Part shown: positions 1 through 8,621 of the stretch, piece by piece
Numbering within the stretch: position 1 is the stretch's first letter
Layout of the letters: the number at the start of each line of letters is the position of its first letter
Source of the DNA: Neohoeflea coraliihabitans
GTDB lineage: Bacteria; Pseudomonadota; Alphaproteobacteria; Rhizobiales; Rhizobiaceae
DNA: 64,000 bases
Assembly: GCF_019334345.1 (NCBI RefSeq)
Contig: NZ_JAHWQX010000005.1
Span: forward strand, 145,759-209,758
Direction: 5' to 3'
Translations under genes and position numbers: made by a program
Notes under the pieces: model-generated
Database searches by the model: none
The model's input: only the letters and a program-made list of their open reading frames with translations
Told to the model about the DNA's origin: nothing

Positions 1-48
1 GGCAATGGCGCCGCGCCAGCCGCGGGCAACGGACAGCCAAGCAATTGA
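1..48 (+). CDS. C-terminal tail of a truncated gene, possibly secB
   Basis: An open frame enters from the left edge and ends in TGA at 46-48, giving 15 residues rich in Ala, Gly and Asn. It is followed by a good terminator and by dnaQ on the opposite strand. In related Hyphomicrobiales the gene convergent to dnaQ is secB, whose C-terminus is a low-complexity tail of this kind. The identification rests on position alone; the residues themselves are not diagnostic. Confidence 0.4.
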   Translation, partial: GNGAAPAAGNGQPSN

Positions 49-108
49 TCTGATCAGGGATCGGACTTTTATCGATCCGAGCCCGCTGTTGTCGTTTTAA
101 AGCAAAAT

Positions 109-138
109 GCCCGCGAACTGGTTTCGCGGGCGTTTTTT
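109..138. terminator. Bidirectional intrinsic terminator
   Basis: A 9-bp perfect stem, GCCCGCGAA with TTCGCGGGC (109-117 and 123-131), is followed by a T-run at 133-138. An A-run lies on the other side at 104-107. It sits between the plus-strand tail and the end of dnaQ and can serve both. Confidence 0.85.
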
Positions 139-164
139 GTTGCCGGCCCGGCGAAGATGATCGC

Positions 165-872
165 TCAGGCGGAAGGGGCCGCGACGCGCCACAGCGCCTT
201 GTCGCCAAGTCGTGCGATCAGGCGCTCATGAGCGGCGACTTCCGCGGCGGACAGGCGCGAAGGCAAGGGTGCCGGTCGCCCGCCGATCGCCTCGATTTCG
301 ATCGTCTCGACAGTCATGGCGGCGGTGTTTTCAGTCTCCGCCACCAGGCCAAGGGCCGCCTGGCGGCCGCCAAGCAGTTCGATATAGACATCGGCAAGCA
401 ACTCGGCATCAAGCAACGCGCCATGTTTGGTGCGATGCGCATTGTCGATGCCATAGCGACGACACAGGGCGTCAAGACTGTTTGGCCCCATCGGGTGGCG
501 CCGTCTGGCGATCGCCAGGGTGTCAACGACATGTGCGGGATCCACCGGCGGCAAGCCGAGGCGGCGGAATTCGGCATTGATGAAACCGATGTCGAAAGTG
601 GCGTTGTGGGCCACCCATTTGGCGCCCTCGAAAAATGCACAGACCTCTTCCGCAATCCTGTCGAAAGTCGGCTTGTCAGTAAGGAATTCTGCAGTGATGC
701 CATGCACCGCCAAGGCATCAGGATGGATCGGGCAGCCGGCCGGGTTGATGTAAAAATGCACGCTGCGGCCCGTCGGAAACTGGTTGTCGAGCTCAATGCC
801 ACCGATCTCGATGATCCTGTCGGTGCCATTATCGAGCCCGGTGGTCTCCGTATCGAACACGATCTCGCGCAT
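165..872 (-). CDS. dnaQ: DNA polymerase III epsilon subunit (3'-5' proofreading exonuclease)
   Basis: Proofreading subunit of the replicative polymerase, 235 aa. The DEDDh exonuclease signature is complete: motif I DTETTG with D7 and E9, the IHPDALAVHGIT block at about 49-60, motif II HNATFD with D94, and motif III H150-x4-D155. The region beyond about residue 180 is the short C-terminal tail that binds the alpha subunit in this family. It is the last gene of a minus-strand run with coaE, aroE, maf and the PPDK regulator, 10 bp downstream of coaE. Its place beside the presumed origin matches other Hyphomicrobiales chromosomes. Confidence 0.96.
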   Translation of the reverse strand: MREIVFDTETTGLDNGTDRIIEIGGIELDNQFPTGRSVHFYINPAGCPIHPDALAVHGITAEFLTDKPTFDRIAEEVCAFFEGAKWVAHNATFDIGFINAEFRRLGLPPVDPAHVVDTLAIARRRHPMGPNSLDALCRRYGIDNAHRTKHGALLDAELLADVYIELLGGRQAALGLVAETENTAAMTVETIEIEAIGGRPAPLPSRLSAAEVAAHERLIARLGDKALWRVAAPSA

Positions 873-882
873 ATATCCGCTC

Positions 883-1467
883 CTAAATCAGGTCGAGGGC
901 CGCAAGAACAGCATCGACCTGGGCCTCGGCGGCCTCGAGCCCCTCGTCGGTTTCGATGATGAAATCGGCCCTTTTCCTCTTTTCGGCGTCGGGAACCTGA
1001 CGCGCAAGGATGGCCGCGAATTTTTCCTCACTCATCCCCGGCCTTTGCAGAACCCGCTGACGCTGCGTTTCGGGATCGCAGCTAACGACAACGATGTGGT
1101 CGACGCGGTCGGACGCACCGGTCTCGAACAAGAGCGGAATGTCCAGCAGCACAGCGGCGGTGCCGAGGTCACGGTGGCGTGTCAGAAACGCCTTCTCTTT
1201 CTGCCGCACCAAGGGATGAACAATGGCCTCCAGACGTTTAAAGCCCTCCGGATTGTCGACCAGGATGCGGCCCAGACGTGCGCGGTCGACCACGCCATTG
1301 TGGGTCGATCCGGGAAAAGCCGCTTCGACGAGCGGAGCGGCTTCGCCCTCATAGAGGTCGTGGACGACCTGGTCTGCATCGTTGACCGGAATGCCGCGAG
1401 CGGCAAACATCTTCGCCGTCGTCGATTTGCCGGTGCCGATGGAGCCGGTCATACCCAGGATGATCAT
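883..1467 (-). CDS. coaE: Dephospho-CoA kinase
   Basis: Phosphorylates the 3'-hydroxyl of the dephospho-CoA ribose with ATP, the last step of coenzyme A synthesis. The 194-aa protein opens with the P-loop GSIGTGKST at residues 8-16 and keeps the family block GIPVNDADQVVH, which belongs to the CoA-binding region. Length is typical for CoaE. It lies 46 bp downstream of aroE and 10 bp upstream of dnaQ, all in one direction. The order aroE-coaE-dnaQ is widely conserved in rhizobia, which supports the call. Confidence 0.96.
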   Translation of the reverse strand: MIILGMTGSIGTGKSTTAKMFAARGIPVNDADQVVHDLYEGEAAPLVEAAFPGSTHNGVVDRARLGRILVDNPEGFKRLEAIVHPLVRQKEKAFLTRHRDLGTAAVLLDIPLLFETGASDRVDHIVVVSCDPETQRQRVLQRPGMSEEKFAAILARQVPDAEKRKRADFIIETDEGLEAAEAQVDAVLAALDLI

Positions 1468-1513
1468 TGCCCCCTGCTCCTCGTTCGTGCCCGTCGCATT
1501 CTCTGGCGCGCCT

Positions 1514-2356
1514 TCACTGCGCCAAATCGGCGAGAATTGTCTGGCGCAGCGCTGGCGTCACCTCGGGCCGGCGGCCGAACCATTTCTCAAATCCCGGAAC
1601 CGCCTGATGCAACAGCATGCCGAGGCCGTCAACCGTGGGACGACCCTGCCGTTCTGCCTGATCGAGAAACGGTGTGCGAAGGGGCACGTACACAATATCG
1701 GTCACCAGCCCCTCCGGCGTCATGACCGAAAAATCGAGATCCGGTACAGTGCCGCCGCCCATCCCCAGGGACGATGTATTGACGAACAGATCGGCACCGC
1801 GCAGGGCAGACTGCAGGGCCTCCATCGGCGCGGGTTCGACGCCTTTGAATTGTGGCGCCAGGGATGCAGCGCGCTCCAGCGTGCGATTCACCAGGATGAT
1901 CTGTGCAAAGCCGCGTTGCTCGAGGGCGTGGAGGACAGCCCGGCTTGCCCCGCCGGCACCGAGGACAACGGCTTTTCTTCCGCGATCCCAGCCGGTTGCT
2001 TCGGCGTCCAGATTGGCGCAGAACCCATAGGCGTCGGTATTGGTGGCGCAGAGCCGACCGTCTTCCATCCACAACGTGTTGCCGGAACCGATCGCACGTG
2101 TGATGTCATCGCTGTGGTCCGCCAGATGCAGGACCGCTTCCTTGTGCGGGATGGTGATGTTGCCGCCGACAAATCCCGCCTTTCCGCTTTTGATTTCGGC
2201 TATGAACCCCGGCAGTTTTTCCGCAGACACGGCGATTGGCTGATAGGTGCCTTCGATCTTAAATTCCTTGAGCCAGTGACGGTGGATGAGGGGCGACCGT
2301 GAATGAGCGATCGGATCACCGATAACGAAGGCGCGGGGTTGCAATCTATCCATCAA
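1514..2356 (-). CDS. aroE: Shikimate dehydrogenase (NADP+)
   Basis: Reduces 3-dehydroshikimate to shikimate in aromatic amino acid synthesis. Visible are the substrate motif S19-R-S21, the block NITIPHK with N66 and catalytic K72, the NTDAYG block with D108, and the nucleotide-binding glycines GAGGASRA at 133-140. The length of 280 aa is normal. The first two codons are both ATG, so the start may be 3 nt later. The start overlaps the end of maf by 11 nt, so the two are probably translationally coupled. Confidence 0.96.
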   Translation of the reverse strand: MMDRLQPRAFVIGDPIAHSRSPLIHRHWLKEFKIEGTYQPIAVSAEKLPGFIAEIKSGKAGFVGGNITIPHKEAVLHLADHSDDITRAIGSGNTLWMEDGRLCATNTDAYGFCANLDAEATGWDRGRKAVVLGAGGASRAVLHALEQRGFAQIILVNRTLERAASLAPQFKGVEPAPMEALQSALRGADLFVNTSSLGMGGGTVPDLDFSVMTPEGLVTDIVYVPLRTPFLDQAERQGRPTVDGLGMLLHQAVPGFEKWFGRRPEVTPALRQTILADLAQ

Positions 2357-2942
2357 TTGCCCCGAGGCGGCGCAGTTCGGCGAGAAGCGGCAAAAGTGGC
2401 AGACCGATAATGGTGAAAAGGTCGCCTTCTATACTTTCGAACAGTTGCACCCCCTCCCCTTCGATCTGATAGGCGCCGACACTTTCCAGCACCTTGTCAC
2501 CGACATTGGCAAGGTGACGTCCAATGAAACCCGGATCGAGTTCGCGCATGGTCAGCCGCGCCGTTTCGAGATGGCGCCACACAACTTCACTGCCACGTGC
2601 CAGTACGACCGCACTGTGGAGCTGGTGCGTTTTGCCGGAGAGTTCAAGAAGACGCCGTCGGGCCCCGTCCATATCCACCGGCTTGTGCAAGGCGAGATCG
2701 TCAAGCGCCAGGGTCTGGTCGCAACCGATCGTCCAGGCGCCAGCATTGCGTTCGGCAACATTGCTGGCCTTGGCTTCGGCGAGAATAAGCGCCAGTTCGT
2801 CCGGCGTGACACCACTGCCGGCTACAGTCCGCTCAACTGCGCGCTCGTCGATCTCGGCGGCTATGGGCGTCACATCGATACCGGCATTTGCCAGCATATC
2901 GCGGCGAAAGGTGCTTTGAGAGGCAAGAATGATTCGTGTCAT
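2346..2942 (-). CDS. maf: Maf family nucleotide pyrophosphatase
   Basis: Maf proteins hydrolyse modified or non-canonical nucleoside triphosphates and are linked to arrest of septum formation. The 198-aa product begins with the family signature [17 protein letters not shown] and carries GCDQTL and GAYQIEGEG, the usual Maf blocks. A longer frame is open upstream, but I place the start at 2942. There a GGAG-type Shine-Dalgarno lies close upstream, and the canonical N-terminus begins 20 bp after the preceding gene. It overlaps aroE by 11 nt. Confidence 0.93.
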   Translation of the reverse strand: MTRIILASQSTFRRDMLANAGIDVTPIAAEIDERAVERTVAGSGVTPDELALILAEAKASNVAERNAGAWTIGCDQTLALDDLALHKPVDMDGARRRLLELSGKTHQLHSAVVLARGSEVVWRHLETARLTMRELDPGFIGRHLANVGDKVLESVGAYQIEGEGVQLFESIEGDLFTIIGLPLLPLLAELRRLGAIDG

Positions 2943-2961
2943 GGTCCACTCCTGTCTAGCG

Positions 2962-3786
2962 TCATTTAGAACGCAGAGCGAGGATTGCAGCGGCCGTCTC
3001 TTCAATTGACCGGCGGGTCACGTCGATCAGCGGCCAGCCGTTTTTCTCGCACAGGGTTCTGGCATATTTTATCTCCTCAGCGATAAGGGCGCGGTCGGTG
3101 TAAAGTTCCCCCTGAAAGCCCGGCGTTTTGCCGAGAATGCGGTTTTGCCGGACGTGGGCAATGCGATCGACCGATGCAATCAGTCCGACGACCAGCGGCT
3201 TGCTTGCCTTGTCGAGTCCCGCCGGGAGCGGAACATCCTGCACGATTGGGATATTGGCCGTCTTGATGCCGCGATTGGCAAGATAGATGCTCGTCGGTGT
3301 TTTGGATGTGCGCGAAATGCCGACAATAATGACGTCGGCTTCATCGAAATCGGCTGGCAGCTGACCGTCGTCGTGATCCATGGTGAAGTTGAGGGCGTCG
3401 ATGCGGCGGAAATACTCTTCGTTCATGGCGTGCTGAGCGCCGACGCGGCGGCGATTCGGGGCGCCAAGATAGTTCTGGAACACCTGCAGAACCGGCTCGA
3501 GGACCGACACGCAAGGCAGCCCCATGTCGCGGCACTTCAACTCGATGATCGAGGCGAGATCGGTTTCGATGAGCGTGTACAATACGATGCCGGGCGCGCC
3601 ATCAATGGCGTCGAGCACCGAAATAAGCTGTCGGCGGTTGCGGATCAGGGGATAGACATGTTCAAGCGCCTGGGCGCCACGGAATTGGGCCGCGGCAGCG
3701 CGGCCCGCTGCAATCAGCGTTTCCCCGGTGGAATCGGAGATCAGATGGAGATGAAAGTAGTTTTTGACCTGATCCACAGCATACAT
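2962..3786 (-). CDS. Pyruvate, phosphate dikinase regulatory protein (DUF299 kinase/pyrophosphorylase)
   Basis: Bifunctional enzyme that inactivates PPDK by ADP-dependent threonine phosphorylation and reactivates it by Pi-dependent dephosphorylation. The 274-aa protein has the DUF299 N-terminus with [11 protein letters not shown] and the P-loop-like GISRTSKT at 156-163. No PPDK gene is in the window. This is the DUF299 gene that flanks the chromosomal origin, opposite hemE, in Caulobacter and Rickettsia, and the arrangement here is the same. One DnaA-like box lies over its first codons. Confidence 0.94.
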   Translation of the reverse strand: MYAVDQVKNYFHLHLISDSTGETLIAAGRAAAAQFRGAQALEHVYPLIRNRRQLISVLDAIDGAPGIVLYTLIETDLASIIELKCRDMGLPCVSVLEPVLQVFQNYLGAPNRRRVGAQHAMNEEYFRRIDALNFTMDHDDGQLPADFDEADVIIVGISRTSKTPTSIYLANRGIKTANIPIVQDVPLPAGLDKASKPLVVGLIASVDRIAHVRQNRILGKTPGFQGELYTDRALIAEEIKYARTLCEKNGWPLIDVTRRSIEETAAAILALRSK

Positions 3787-3793
3787 CCACGCT

Positions 3794-3802
3794 TGTGCAT
3801 AA
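3794..3802 (-). other. DnaA box, TTATGCACA
   Basis: Fits the TTWTNCACA form of the DnaA box on the minus strand. It is the box nearest the DUF299 gene within the candidate origin. Confidence 0.6.
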
Positions 3803-3861
3803 ATAGGGAGAGCCGCGAGCTAAGGGTCCCGGCGCTGGTTTGGCAAGGCAAAGGTCGCTGG

Positions 3862-3870
3862 TTTTCCACA
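3862..3870 (+). other. DnaA box, TTTTCCACA
   Basis: Fits the TTWTNCACA form of the DnaA box. It is oriented opposite to the perfect box 46 bp to its right. Confidence 0.6.
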
Positions 3871-3915
3871 CCGGGGCCGGTTCGGTGTTGTTTCCGAGCC
3901 GGTTCTGCGCGCTCC

Positions 3916-3924
3916 TGTGGATAA
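3916..3924 (-). other. DnaA box, perfect TTATCCACA
   Basis: Reads TGTGGATAA on the plus strand, an exact consensus DnaA box near the middle of the candidate origin. Confidence 0.75.
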
Positions 3925-4141
3925 TAAGCGTCCGGCGATCGGAATGCATGATCCGCAGGCGATTCTGTCAGTGATACCAAGTGATTGCAAAACTACCGGA
4001 CGAGGCGGCGCTCACCGGAAAACGATCCTCTCGCTGTGGATTTCCTGTGACTCGACTGGGGATTGCGGTTAATCCCTGGAACAAACAGACTCTAAGAATC
4101 AGAATCCTTTTCAATAGAATTAAGTTTAAGGAAAGATGTGG

Positions 4142-5176
4142 ATGGCAGCGCAGCGGAAACTGATGAGAGTGTTGGCTGGTGAGGCTGTGGCTCCACCTCC
4201 CATCTGGCTGATGCGCCAGGCGGGGCGCTATCTGCCGGAATACCGAGCGACACGTGCCACGGCGAACGGCTTTCTCGATCTGTGCTATACGCCTGAATTG
4301 GCTGTTGAAGTGACGATGCAGCCGATTCGGCGTTTTGGCTTTGATGCGGCAATTCTGTTTTCCGACATCCTGGTGATCCCTGACATTCTCGATCGCGGCG
4401 TACATTTCGTCGAGGGTGAAGGACCGCGGATGACGCCGCTGGCTGTCGAAGACATTGGAACGCTGCCCCGTCCCTCGGTGGATGAAATACTGGCTCCCGT
4501 GTTCGAGACGTTGCGGCGATTGCGGCGCGAGCTGCCCGAGGAAACCACGCTTCTGGGGTTCTGTGGTGCGCCCTGGACGGTGGCGACCTACATGCTGGCC
4601 GGGCGCGGGACGTCCGATCAGGCGCCGGCGCGACTGTTCGCGATGCGCCATGCTGCCGAGTTTGATCAGCTTCTTGCCCTGATTGCGGATCTTTCGGCCG
4701 ACTATCTGATCAGCCAGATCGATGCGGGGGCGGATGCCGTGCAGATCTTCGATTCCTGGGCGGGCGTGCTCGACGAGACCTCCTTTGACCGCTTCTGTGT
4801 GCGGCCGATGGCGAGGATTGTGGAGAAGGTGCGGAGGGCCCGGCCGGGGACGCGTATCATCGGATTTGCCAAGGGCGCGGGTGCACTGCTGGAGGATTAT
4901 CGGCAGCGCACCGGCGTCGATTGTGTGGGTCTTGACTGGACGGTGCCGCGCAAGCTGGCGCGTGCGATCCAGGCGGACGGGGCGGTGCAGGGCAATCTTG
5001 ATCCGTTGCTGATGGTGGCTGGCGGGGCGGCGCTCGATGCGGGGATCGACCGGGTGCTTGCCGATCTGGGCGAAGGGCCCTTCATCTTCAATCTCGGACA
5101 CGGGATCACGCCGCAGGCGGATCCGGACAATGTGGCGCGTCTGGTGCAGCGGGTGCGCGCGTGGGGTGGCGCGTGA
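4142..5176 (+). CDS. hemE: Uroporphyrinogen decarboxylase
   Basis: Decarboxylates uroporphyrinogen III to coproporphyrinogen III in haem synthesis. The family signature [16 protein letters not shown] lies close to the N-terminus, followed by FSDILVIPD, with the conserved Asp, and [13 protein letters not shown]. Length is about 344 aa, typical of HemE. ATG codons lie at 4136 and 4142 in the same frame. AAGGA at 4128-4132 is 9 nt from 4142 but only 3 nt from 4136, so I prefer the second. It is the first plus-strand gene right of the candidate origin and is translationally linked to hemJ. Confidence 0.96.
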   Translation: MAAQRKLMRVLAGEAVAPPPIWLMRQAGRYLPEYRATRATANGFLDLCYTPELAVEVTMQPIRRFGFDAAILFSDILVIPDILDRGVHFVEGEGPRMTPLAVEDIGTLPRPSVDEILAPVFETLRRLRRELPEETTLLGFCGAPWTVATYMLAGRGTSDQAPARLFAMRHAAEFDQLLALIADLSADYLISQIDAGADAVQIFDSWAGVLDETSFDRFCVRPMARIVEKVRRARPGTRIIGFAKGAGALLEDYRQRTGVDCVGLDWTVPRKLARAIQADGAVQGNLDPLLMVAGGAALDAGIDRVLADLGEGPFIFNLGHGITPQADPDNVARLVQRVRAWGGA

Positions 5177-5727
5177 GCCGGGATAGCTCGTTGCGGGCGA
5201 CATCTGCCAAGGAAGGCCGTCGGGCGGCTGCACGGGCCGCTGTGTGGGGTGCTGGTACACTTCTCCTTGCTGCGGCAGCGATCTGGTTGCAACCGGACTG
5301 GCTGTACGGCTGGCTGAAGGTGATCCATATCGTGGCGCTGATTTCCTGGATGGTCGGCTTGTTCTATCTGCCGCGGCTGTTCGTCTACCATGCCGATTGT
5401 GCGCCGGATTCCGAGACGGCTCGGACGCTCGCCGTCATGGAAGGCAGACTGCTGACCGTGATCATGCGCCCCGCCATGCTGGTGACATGGGCGGCCGGGT
5501 TGATGCTTGCCTGGCTGGGCTTCGGGTTTGCCGGAGGCTGGCTCTGGGCCAAGATCGTTTTGGTGGTTGGATTGACCGGTTTCCATGGCTACCTGGCCAG
5601 GGCAGCGAAGAGATTTGCATCTGGTGAAGATGCCGGGACGGCGCGGCAGTGGCGGATGCGCAACGAGGTTCCAACCATCCTTCTGATCCTGATCGTGGCG
5701 CTCGTGGTTCTGAAGCCATCGCTCTGA
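5173..5727 (+). CDS. hemJ: HemJ-type protoporphyrinogen oxidase (UPF0093 membrane protein)
   Basis: Integral membrane enzyme that oxidises protoporphyrinogen IX, replacing HemG or HemY. The core [22 protein letters not shown] holds the first conserved His and the family's signature helix, and the end [20 protein letters not shown] is also typical. An additional hydrophobic segment precedes the core, making it longer than the usual HemJ of about 150 aa. I chose the GTG at 5173 because it forms a GTGA overlap with the hemE stop; a GTG at 5161 is also in frame. Coupling to hemE fits consecutive haem steps. Confidence 0.9.
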   Translation: MSRDSSLRATSAKEGRRAAARAAVWGAGTLLLAAAAIWLQPDWLYGWLKVIHIVALISWMVGLFYLPRLFVYHADCAPDSETARTLAVMEGRLLTVIMRPAMLVTWAAGLMLAWLGFGFAGGWLWAKIVLVVGLTGFHGYLARAAKRFASGEDAGTARQWRMRNEVPTILLILIVALVVLKPSL

Positions 5728-5792
5728 GCTGTGCGGTGATTCTCGGACGGGTCCGGCGGAAAGAACGGTGCAGACCTCTTGAGGGCTTGCAG

Positions 5793-5808
5793 CGTTTCAC
5801 GTGAATCG
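5793..5808. other. parS-like centromere site 1
   Basis: CGTTTCACGTGAATCG differs from the parS consensus TGTTTCACGTGAAACA at three positions (1, 14 and 16) and keeps the core TTTCACGTGAA. It lies in the hemJ-rho gap, about 6 kb before parAB. Confidence 0.65.
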
Positions 5809-5917
5809 CTATTTAGAAGCACTCCTTCCTCCGGATGTTCTGTGACGCTGCGGCCAACCGGCCGACATTTGCCCGGTGCATCCCCCCTTCTGCCACATCT
5901 GAACATACGGATTTTCC

Positions 5918-7183
5918 ATGCAGGAAATGAAGCTTCAAGAGCTCAAGAACAAGACGCCGACCGATCTGCTCGAATTCGCCGAATCGGTCGAGGTCGAGAA
6001 TGCCAGCGTGATGCGCAAGCAGGAGCTGATGTTTGCGATTCTCAAGAAGCTGGCAGCGCAGGATGTCGAAATCATCGGCGAAGGCGTGGTCGAGGTTCTG
6101 CAGGATGGGTTCGGCTTCATGCGCTCGCCAACCGCCAATTACCTGCCGGGACCGGATGATATCTATATCTCGCCTTCGCAGATCCGGCGGTTTTCGCTGA
6201 AGACCGGGGATACGGTCGAGGGACCGATTCGCGGACCGAAGGAGGGCGAGCGATATTTTGCCCTGCTGAAGGTTAACACCATCAATTTCGAGGGTCCGGA
6301 GAACATCCGGCACAAGGTGCATTTTGACAATCTGACGCCGCTTTATCCGAATGAGCGGTTCAAGATGGAACTGGACAACCCGACCACCAAGGACCTCTCC
6401 CCACGAGTCATCGACCTGGTGGCACCCCTCGGCAAGGGGCAACGCGGCCTGATCGTCGCGCCGCCGCGAACCGGCAAGACGGTTCTGCTTCAGAATATTG
6501 CGCATTCGATCACCGCCAATCATCCCGAATGCTATCTTCTGGTCCTGCTGATCGATGAACGGCCGGAAGAAGTCACGGACATGCAGCGCTCGGTGAAGGG
6601 GGAGGTGATTTCCTCGACCTTCGACGAACCGGCGGTGCGGCACGTGCAGGTCGCCGAGATGGTGATCGAGAAAGCCAAGAGGCTGGTGGAACATGGCCGT
6701 GACGTGGTCATCCTGCTGGATTCCATTACCCGTCTGGGCCGCGCCTATAACACCGTCGTGCCGTCTTCAGGGAAGGTGCTGACCGGCGGCGTGGATGCCA
6801 ATGCGCTGCAGCGCCCGAAGCGGTTCTTTGGTGCCGCGCGCAATATCGAGGAAGGCGGATCGCTGACCATCATCGCCACGGCCCTGATCGATACGGGCTC
6901 GCGCATGGATGAAGTGATCTTCGAAGAGTTCAAGGGTACCGGCAATTCCGAGATCGTTCTGGATCGCAAGGTGGCTGACAAGCGCATCTTCCCGTCGATG
7001 GATATCCTGAAGTCGGGCACCCGCAAGGAAGATCTGCTGATCCAGCGTCAGGACCTGCAGAAGATCTTTGTCCTGCGGCGTATCCTGGCGCCGATGGGAA
7101 CCACGGACGCGATCGAGTTCCTGATCGACAAGTTGAAGCAGACGAAGACCAACAGCGACTTCTTTGATTCGATGAACACCTGA
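5918..7183 (+). CDS. rho: Transcription termination factor Rho
   Basis: Hexameric RNA helicase that ends transcription of untranslated RNA. The 421-aa protein has the N-terminal Rho domain ([17 protein letters not shown]), an RNA-binding cold-shock fold with DGFGFMRS at 63-70, Walker A PPRTGKT at 182-188, Walker B near VVILLDS at 263-269 and the Q-loop [16 protein letters not shown] around residue 295. The 190-bp gap upstream has no ORF and contains a parS-like site. Rho genes are often autoregulated through a leader, but I see no specific structure that proves it here. Confidence 0.97.
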   Translation: MQEMKLQELKNKTPTDLLEFAESVEVENASVMRKQELMFAILKKLAAQDVEIIGEGVVEVLQDGFGFMRSPTANYLPGPDDIYISPSQIRRFSLKTGDTVEGPIRGPKEGERYFALLKVNTINFEGPENIRHKVHFDNLTPLYPNERFKMELDNPTTKDLSPRVIDLVAPLGKGQRGLIVAPPRTGKTVLLQNIAHSITANHPECYLLVLLIDERPEEVTDMQRSVKGEVISSTFDEPAVRHVQVAEMVIEKAKRLVEHGRDVVILLDSITRLGRAYNTVVPSSGKVLTGGVDANALQRPKRFFGAARNIEEGGSLTIIATALIDTGSRMDEVIFEEFKGTGNSEIVLDRKVADKRIFPSMDILKSGTRKEDLLIQRQDLQKIFVLRRILAPMGTTDAIEFLIDKLKQTKTNSDFFDSMNT

Positions 7184-7208
7184 TCATCCTTCCTGTGAGG
7201 AGCGATTC

Positions 7209-8537
7209 GTGTCCGAAACGATCTTCGCGTTGTCCTCTGGACGTCCGCCGGCCGGCCTAGCTGTACTCCGGGTTTCCGGGCCCCGGACTCGATTCGTCAT
7301 CGAAACGATCTATGGCTCGCTGCCCAAGCCGCGTAGAGCCACGCTTGGGTCCTTCCGCGACATGGATGGCGGATTGCTGGATCGTGGCCTTCTGCTGTTC
7401 TTTCCCGGCCCGAATTCCTTCACCGGTGAGGATTGCTGCGAGTTTCATCTGCACGGTGGCCAAGCGGTAGTGCACCGATTTCTCGAGGTATTATCGGGTA
7501 TCGAGGGCAGCCGCTCGGCATCAGCCGGGGAGTTTACCCGTCGTGCGTTCGGCAATGGCAAGCTTGATCTCACCGAGGTCGAGGGTTTGGCAGACCTGCT
7601 CGCGGCGGAAACAGAGATGCAGCGGCAGGCGGCGCTGGAGCAGGCTGGCGGGGAATTTCGCAAACAGTGCCAGGCGTGGATGGCGCAATTGACGCGGGCA
7701 CGAGCTTCGATCGAGGCCGAGCTCGATTTCGCCGATGAAGAGGATATTCCAGGCTCTGTTTCCGATCGCATCTGGCCGGAACTCTTTTCGCTCCGGCAGG
7801 AATTGAACACGTTTCTCACTGGGACGCAGTGGGGCGAAATTGTACGTGACGGTTTCAAGGTCGCAATCATGGGGCCGCCGAATGCAGGCAAGTCGACCTT
7901 GTTGAACGCCTTGGCGGCGCGGGATGTAGCCATTGTTTCACAGGAGCCCGGAACAACACGGGATCTGATCGAGGTCCGGCTTTCCTTGGGTGGTTTCCTG
8001 GTCCTTCTGACAGACACAGCGGGGCTACGCGACGCCGCTGATCCCATTGAGGCGGAAGGGGTCCGGCGATCACGCATCGCCGCGGAGGCGGCGGACCTGG
8101 TGCTGCTTGTTTCTGATGAAAATGAGACTCCGTCAGGCTCTATTCAAGGCCTTGAGGCTTTGGCTCCAGCGAAGATCCTGCGCGTACGGAACAAATGCGA
8201 TCTGTTGCCTGCGGAGGTCGGCCGGGATCAGTACGACGCATATATCTCGGCGCGTAGTGGCGAAGGATTGGACCGTCTGGTCGATCGTATTCTGGACGAG
8301 GTTCGAAAACAGATGCCGAAGGGCGCGTTTGCCGGCGCAAATCGTGTCCGCCACAAAGAGTTGCTTCAAACGGCGGTCTCGCGTATCGATGCCGCCCTAG
8401 AGGCGAAGGCAAACGGTCCGGAGATTGTCGGGTTCGAATTGCGGGAAGCCGCGCGTGCCATCGGACAGATTACCGGACAAGTCGGCGTGGAAGCCTTGCT
8501 CGGCGCAATATTTTCTGAGTTTTGCGTCGGCAAGTGA
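7209..8537 (+). CDS. mnmE: tRNA uridine-34 modification GTPase MnmE
   Basis: With MnmG it makes the carboxymethylaminomethyl group on U34 of several tRNAs. The 442-aa protein shows the N-terminal tetrahydrofolate-binding domain, a helical domain with the G domain inserted (G1 GPPNAGKS at 222-229, G3 DTAG at 269-272, G4 NKCD) and the C-terminal motif FCVGK that supplies the catalytic Cys. It starts at GTG 7209 behind GAGGAG. Its stop codon is part of the second parS site. mnmG follows after 84 bp. Confidence 0.97.
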   Translation: MSETIFALSSGRPPAGLAVLRVSGPRTRFVIETIYGSLPKPRRATLGSFRDMDGGLLDRGLLLFFPGPNSFTGEDCCEFHLHGGQAVVHRFLEVLSGIEGSRSASAGEFTRRAFGNGKLDLTEVEGLADLLAAETEMQRQAALEQAGGEFRKQCQAWMAQLTRARASIEAELDFADEEDIPGSVSDRIWPELFSLRQELNTFLTGTQWGEIVRDGFKVAIMGPPNAGKSTLLNALAARDVAIVSQEPGTTRDLIEVRLSLGGFLVLLTDTAGLRDAADPIEAEGVRRSRIAAEAADLVLLVSDENETPSGSIQGLEALAPAKILRVRNKCDLLPAEVGRDQYDAYISARSGEGLDRLVDRILDEVRKQMPKGAFAGANRVRHKELLQTAVSRIDAALEAKANGPEIVGFELREAARAIGQITGQVGVEALLGAIFSEFCVGK

Positions 8538-8550
8538 TTCACGTGAAACA
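8535..8550. other. parS centromere site 2
   Basis: TGATTCACGTGAAACA matches the 16-bp consensus except at position 3. The first three bases are the mnmE stop codon. Confidence 0.8.
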
Positions 8551-8575
8551 CAGGATTATGTCACGCCGCCCCGCG

Positions 8576-8591
8576 CGTCTCACGTGAAACA
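8576..8591. other. parS centromere site 3
   Basis: CGTCTCACGTGAAACA matches the consensus except at positions 1 and 4. It lies 41 bp after site 2, in the mnmE-mnmG gap. Confidence 0.7.
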
Positions 8592-8621
8592 TTCGTCCGG
8601 TAGTCAGGGGAAAGCAAGTGC

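Larger units (their letters stand above)
3770..4135. other. Candidate chromosomal replication origin (oriC)
   Basis: A 349-bp non-coding gap (3787-4135) separates the divergent DUF299 and hemE genes. It holds a perfect TTATCCACA box on the minus strand (3916-3924), TTATGCACA on the minus strand (3794-3802), TTTTCCACA on the plus strand (3862-3870), TGATCCACA at 3770-3778 and the weaker TGTGGATTT at 4035-4043. The right part, 4081-4135, is clearly AT-rich and could unwind. The hemE-DUF299 interval is the mapped origin in Caulobacter crescentus and the hemE region holds the origin in Sinorhizobium. No CtrA site of the TTAA-N7-TTAA type was found. The gap must also hold promoters for both flanking genes. 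Confidence 0.75.

Noticed and set aside
4069..4129. CtrA sites in the origin gap (TTAA at 4069, 4120 and 4126)
   Set aside because: None has the required TTAA-N7-TTAA spacing.
3968..5260. A 430-codon frame antisense to hemE running into the candidate origin
   Set aside because: Low-complexity His, Arg and Pro content typical of shadow frames, and hemE is certain.
6640..6660. A CACGTG inside rho as an additional parS
   Set aside because: Only the central six bases match; the flanking TTT and AAA are absent.
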